From JACDAN01 sp035697545 (GTDB taxonomy: Bacteria > Actinomycetota > Thermoleophilia > Gaiellales > Gaiellaceae): 23,956 bases of DNA. The stretch is from assembly GCA_035697545.1 (NCBI GenBank), contig DASSCT010000005.1:1-23956 (forward strand). The letters run 5' to 3'. Every line of letters starts with the position of its first letter. The stretch's first letter is position 1. Shown in pieces: positions 20,446-23,956 of this stretch. The notes under the pieces are model-generated. The model saw only the letters and a list, made by a program, of their open reading frames with translations. It did not search any database and had not been told where the DNA came from. A program made the position numbers and the translations under genes.

Positions 20446-22938
20446 TTAGGAGGCTTCGGCGGCCGGCTCGGCCTGCTGTTCGGGCTGCTCTTCGGTCGCT
20501 TCCGGCTGCGCGCCGTTCTGGGCTGCCTGCTCCTGCGGCTTCCCCTTGCCGCGCCGCTTCCGGCGGCGCCGGCGCCTGGAGCGGGACTGGAGCTTGGGCT
20601 GCGGGAGGTTCTCGGCCAGTGCGGCTGCAACCTCCTCGACCGACGCGAGCTCCTCGCGCGCGGCTTCGATGAGCCTCGTCGCCTTCGGCGTGTAGCCCTC
20701 CGCCGATGCCAGGAGCGCGGCACCGACCTCGAGTGGGAGCTCTTTCGCCGTCGAAATCAGCTTCTGCGCGTTCTCCTCGTGCCGGTGTCCGCGTGAGTTT
20801 GCGAGCGCCCCGAGCAGGCGCTTCGCCTCGGGGTACTCGGCGCTCGCCCGCCGGTCCTGGATCTTCCGGGTCGCCCGCGCGAGCCGCCACGTCCAGCGCC
20901 AGAGGATCTGCTCCGGCGCATCCACCTTGCGCTCCGCGAGGCCCCGAAGCAGGATCCGGACGCCCTGGGCTCGATCCTTCTCCCACGTCGGAGCCTGGGT
21001 CACGAGCGTGACGAGGTCGTCGAAGCTTGCGCGGTCGACGCTCATTCCGACCCGGTCGGCCAGCGCAGTCATCCGCAGCCGCCGGTTGGGGTTCTCGGCG
21101 GCGCACGTGAACAAGAACTGCTCGAGCGCCTCCCGTGTCGTGTGGCCCTCGGCCAGCTTCTTCGCGAACTCGACGCGCTCCTCGAACCGCACCTGCCGGC
21201 CCGCGATCGTGGCCCAGAAGCGCTGCTCTTCCTCATCCAGATACCTGGGATCTACGCGCTGCCACTCGCGGGCGATGACGGACAACCGTCGCCGCACGTC
21301 CGGCGTCACCGGGACGAGCCACGGAGCCGGCGAGAGCTTGCGGCGGGCCCGCCGCTGCGCCCGTCTGCGCGGCGCGGGCGTCACTCTGGCGCCCTCGCGG
21401 TAGAAGTCTGCGTCGAGCAGGCTGTGCAGCGAGATCACGCGCTCGTTGTGCGTCGCTCCCTTGGGAACGAAGTCGACGACGACGCCCGCCTCCTTGCGGG
21501 GGTGGAGCCGCATGATCCGACCGATGCGCTGCTGGTAGACCCGGCGGCTGGCCGTCGGCGCCAGGTGCATGACCACCGTCGCGCGTGGTGAGTTCCAGCC
21601 CTCCGCGAGCAGCATCGCGTTGATGAGGATGTCGATGTCGCCGCGCTCGTAGGCGGCGAGGATCTCCGCCAGCCTGACGGGCGGGGTTCGCCCGCTGACC
21701 GCCTCCGCTTTCAGCCCGGCGGCGCGGAATTCGCGGGCGAGGTTGTACGCGTGGTCGACGCCCGCCGCGTAGACGATCCCCGGCGTCGAGTCGAACCGGT
21801 CGCGGTAGAGGCTCGCGGCGGCCTGGTTCAGCGCCTGGTGGTCGAGGACCTCGGCCAGGGCGCGCTCCTCGAAGTCGCCGCCGACGATCGGAACCGAGTT
21901 GATCGCAGCGGCCGGTGGAACGCGAAGCGAGCGAAGCGGCGCGATCAGACCGCGGCGGGCTGCGTCCTGGAGGGGAAGGTCGTCGACCGAGGCAGGAAAG
22001 ACGTCGGAGACCTGCTTCGCGATCAGCTGCTCGGTCGCCGTCATCCCGATATAGACGGGCTCCGTGAGTGCCCGGATCGCCGCGCTGGTCTTCTCGCCGA
22101 GCGCCGTGTGCGCCTCGTCGGCGATGACGAGGTGGTAGACGCCACGCTCGAGATCGTTCACGTGGCGCGCGAACCAGGCGTACGTCTGGACCGTGATGAG
22201 ATCAGGGCGGGCCGGCTTCTCGCCGCGCGTGACGGCGGGCGCGAGTCGATCGCCGTAGCCTTCTTCGCCTAGTTCCCGGTTGAACTGCGAGACGAGCAGG
22301 CGACGATGCGTCAGGATCAGGACCCCGAGCGTCCGTCCTGCCTCGACGAAACCCGCAGCCGCAATCGTCTTGCCCGAGGCGGTGGGGTGCCGGAAGCGGT
22401 AGCGGCGCGCGGCGCCGGGGTCGGCTGCCGCGGCAGCCTCGAGCTCGAGCTCCTCGCCCTCGACGAGCTCCTCGTCTTCCTCGGCCTCGAGCTCGGCCAC
22501 CTCCTCGTCGCTCAGAAGCTTTACGTTGCCGTTCGCCTCCGCCGCAGCGCGCTGGTTGGACGCGATGAGCTCCGTCAGCATCCCGGCGAGCGCATCGACC
22601 TGGTGCCGACGCAGCTCCGTGCCCGACTTCAGCTTCGGCGGACGCTCGCTGAGGACGCGCTCGAGCCCGAGCATGAGCGCGTAACGGATCTTCCATTCCG
22701 AGGACGGCTCGGAGCGGCCGCTCTCGATCTCCTTCAGCGCGTCATCCAGTGCACCGCGCCGCGCGGTGCCGGCCCTCAGGACGACCTCGGGGCTCTCGTC
22801 CGGGTGCAGGAAGGGCTCACCCGCCCATGCAGCGGCGCGCTCGGCATCGTCGACGAGCGAAGAAGTCGCTTCAGAAGGGAGAGTGGTTTGCTCGATAGCT
22901 TCGTGCAACGTGAGCGGCAACGTCCTCTGCGCCGCCAC
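20446..22938 (-). CDS. DEAD/DEAH-box superfamily 2 helicase with basic/acidic tail
   Basis: An SF2 helicase of about 830 aa. From GTG 22938: LRRHQVDAL (about 109-117) resembles a Q-type motif, HPTASGKT (184-191) is Walker A, DEAH (274-277) motif II, GMTATE motif III, NAMLLAEGWNSPRA motif V, and YQQRIGRIMRLHP motif VI. An acidic insert (EAEEDEELVEGEELELE, about 151-167) precedes Walker A. The C-terminal third is helical and unassigned, ending in a run of arginines then a Gln/Glu/Ala-rich tail, suggesting RNA or DNA contact. The start is doubtful: CTG 23007 or 23022 would add 23-28 residues, and TACAAT near 22990 on this strand could be a -10 just upstream of GTG 22938. Confidence 0.85.
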   Translation of the reverse strand: MAAQRTLPLTLHEAIEQTTLPSEATSSLVDDAERAAAWAGEPFLHPDESPEVVLRAGTARRGALDDALKEIESGRSEPSSEWKIRYALMLGLERVLSERPPKLKSGTELRRHQVDALAGMLTELIASNQRAAAEANGNVKLLSDEEVAELEAEEDEELVEGEELELEAAAAADPGAARRYRFRHPTASGKTIAAAGFVEAGRTLGVLILTHRRLLVSQFNRELGEEGYGDRLAPAVTRGEKPARPDLITVQTYAWFARHVNDLERGVYHLVIADEAHTALGEKTSAAIRALTEPVYIGMTATEQLIAKQVSDVFPASVDDLPLQDAARRGLIAPLRSLRVPPAAAINSVPIVGGDFEERALAEVLDHQALNQAAASLYRDRFDSTPGIVYAAGVDHAYNLAREFRAAGLKAEAVSGRTPPVRLAEILAAYERGDIDILINAMLLAEGWNSPRATVVMHLAPTASRRVYQQRIGRIMRLHPRKEAGVVVDFVPKGATHNERVISLHSLLDADFYREGARVTPAPRRRAQRRARRKLSPAPWLVPVTPDVRRRLSVIAREWQRVDPRYLDEEEQRFWATIAGRQVRFEERVEFAKKLAEGHTTREALEQFLFTCAAENPNRRLRMTALADRVGMSVDRASFDDLVTLVTQAPTWEKDRAQGVRILLRGLAERKVDAPEQILWRWTWRLARATRKIQDRRASAEYPEAKRLLGALANSRGHRHEENAQKLISTAKELPLEVGAALLASAEGYTPKATRLIEAAREELASVEEVAAALAENLPQPKLQSRSRRRRRRKRRGKGKPQEQAAQNGAQPEATEEQPEQQAEPAAEAS

Positions 22939-22984
22939 CTCCGAAGAAAGACCGCGCTCGCTCAGTCCCCGTGCGAGCGCTGTA

Positions 22985-22996
22985 TTCGGATTGTAC
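22985..22996 (-). promoter_or_regulatory. Possible -10 box for the helicase gene
   Basis: On the minus strand, GGTACAATCC contains TACAAT, one base from the TATAAT consensus, in a locally AT-richer stretch just after the HAD stop. A -35 is not clear (TGAACT is at about the right distance). If used, transcription starts near 22980 and supports the GTG 22938 start. Confidence 0.3.
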
Positions 22997-23014
22997 CCGA
23001 AGATCAGGGGAAGT

Positions 23015-23956
23015 TCAGGCAGGTGCCGCGGCCCGTGATCCCGCCAGTGGCTGCCCGGAGACCCGCTCGGACACGCCCCTCTGATCCAGGTACTTCGTGA
23101 CTCCGCCCAGGAAGAATGGCCAGCCCGCGCCGAGGAGGAGCGCGGTGTCGACGTCCTTGGCGCTCTGGACGACTCCCTCGTCGAGCATGTGGCGGATTTC
23201 GTCCGCGATCGCCTCGAGCGCGGCCTGCTGGATCTCGTCGACCGACCGTCTGGCGTCCCCGCGGACGACGATCTCATCCTCTCCCTCGGCGTAGTTGGCG
23301 AGCGTCTGCGACAGCGGGAAGCGGTCGGGATAGGCGTCGTTGAGAGTCTGGAGCACGTGGTTGGCGACCCGGGGCCCGACCATCTGCAGGAGAACGGACG
23401 GCGCCATCGGCAGCCCGAGCCGCAGGATCGCCTCGTCGGTCTCCTCGACCGTGTTTCCCTGCTCGAGCGCGTCCATCAGGACGACCGTCATGCGCGTGAG
23501 CACCCGGTTGACGACGAATGCCGGCGCATCCTTGGCGACGACGGGGCGCTTTCGGAGCTGCGCGGCGACGTCCCAGACGGTGGCCAGCGTCGTGTCGTTC
23601 GTTTCCGGCGTTCTGATGATCTCCACGAGCGGCAGGACCGCCACCGGATTGAAGAAGTGCAGGCCAGCAAGCCGCTCTGGATGCTCGAGGTTGGCGCCCA
23701 ACTCGGTGACGGAGAGCGAGGACGTGTTCGTCGTGAGCACGCACTCGGGCGGGACGGCGGCTTCGAGGTCGGCGAAAACCTGCTGCTTGACGTCCATCTC
23801 TTCGAAGACCGCCTCGAGGACGACGTCGCAGTCGGCGAAGTGCTCGTACCCGGTTCCACCGGTGACGAGTGAGCTGAGGAAGCGGGCCTTGCCCTCGTCG
23901 TAGCGGCCTTTCTGGACCTGGCTCTCGAGCTCCGCTTCGATGCCGGCGACGGCGCG
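23015..23956 (-). CDS. 3-hydroxyacyl-CoA dehydrogenase, 5' end outside window
   Basis: The C-terminal 313 residues of a 3-hydroxyacyl-CoA dehydrogenase, the NAD+-dependent third step of fatty-acid beta-oxidation. The frame is open to the window edge; upstream of the internal ATG at 23797 it encodes FADCDVVLEAVFEEMDVK, the conserved end of the NAD-binding domain, so the gene begins beyond 23956. TTNTSSLSVTEL and GLHFFNPVAVLPLVEI hold the catalytic Ser and His; VVAKDAPAFVVNRVL follows. Two C-terminal helical domains with GPRVANHVL and a second repeat (AGWPFFLGGVTKYLD) recall the FadB/FadJ dehydrogenase half, so the complete protein may be a fused hydratase-dehydrogenase. Confidence 0.9.
   Translation of the reverse strand, partial: RAVAGIEAELESQVQKGRYDEGKARFLSSLVTGGTGYEHFADCDVVLEAVFEEMDVKQQVFADLEAAVPPECVLTTNTSSLSVTELGANLEHPERLAGLHFFNPVAVLPLVEIIRTPETNDTTLATVWDVAAQLRKRPVVAKDAPAFVVNRVLTRMTVVLMDALEQGNTVEETDEAILRLGLPMAPSVLLQMVGPRVANHVLQTLNDAYPDRFPLSQTLANYAEGEDEIVVRGDARRSVDEIQQAALEAIADEIRHMLDEGVVQSAKDVDTALLLGAGWPFFLGGVTKYLDQRGVSERVSGQPLAGSRAAAPA

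Overview
The window looks like chromosomal DNA of a high-GC actinobacterium. Uniformly GC-rich codon use, many GTG starts, 4-nt stop/start overlaps (ATGA, GTGA and apparently CTGA) and the gene families together suggest the Thermoleophilia (Gaiellales/Solirubrobacterales type). That placement is inference; no rRNA or other marker is present. Gene density is high, both strands are used in short operons, and no tRNA, rRNA, CRISPR array or complete insertion sequence was seen.

Layout. 1-3370: a class-V aminotransferase of the cysteine desulfurase-like type, an OsmC-family protein divergent from a 64-aa small protein, two tandem small lipoproteins, and a Mug-type DNA glycosylase. 3370-6547: glutamine-dependent NAD synthetase (NadE), a divergent double-hotdog-like protein, and an SDR oxidoreductase. 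5783-10573 (minus): an MMPL-type RND transporter, an acyl-CoA synthetase and the SDR form one tightly overlapped operon. It is divergent from 10618-12677 (plus), a DHA2-type MFS exporter translationally coupled to a TetR regulator; the 44-bp divergent promoter carries palindromes of operator type. 12678-13091 is the only long gene-free stretch; it holds five strong hairpins/palindromes and a set of GTCAAGT repeats.

13092-14643: an XRE-HTH/TPR cytoplasmic regulator is followed 19 nt later by a 32-aa peptide gene with the best Shine-Dalgarno in the window. The peptide has a charged N-terminus, a hydrophobic core and a short aromatic tail. This is the architecture of RRNPP (Rgg/PlcR/NprR-type) peptide quorum-sensing cassettes, known chiefly from Firmicutes, and it is the best candidate here for an undescribed system.

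14810-20441 (plus): selenophosphate synthetase SelD (Cys form) coupled by ATGA to an archaeal-type NMN adenylyltransferase-like protein; then a 167-bp element with 17-bp terminal inverted repeats flanked by TA (MITE-like); then an archaeal-type phosphoglycerate mutase-like protein, a proline iminopeptidase-like hydrolase, heme A synthase CtaA and a PAC2-family protein. 20446-23956 (minus): a DEAD/DEAH-type helicase and the 3' part of a 3-hydroxyacyl-CoA dehydrogenase that runs off the right edge.

Functional themes are NAD supply (NadE, NadM-like), selenium activation (SelD), lipid/CoA metabolism and efflux (MMPL-ACS-SDR, MFS-TetR, HAD), and heme A synthesis for the terminal oxidase.
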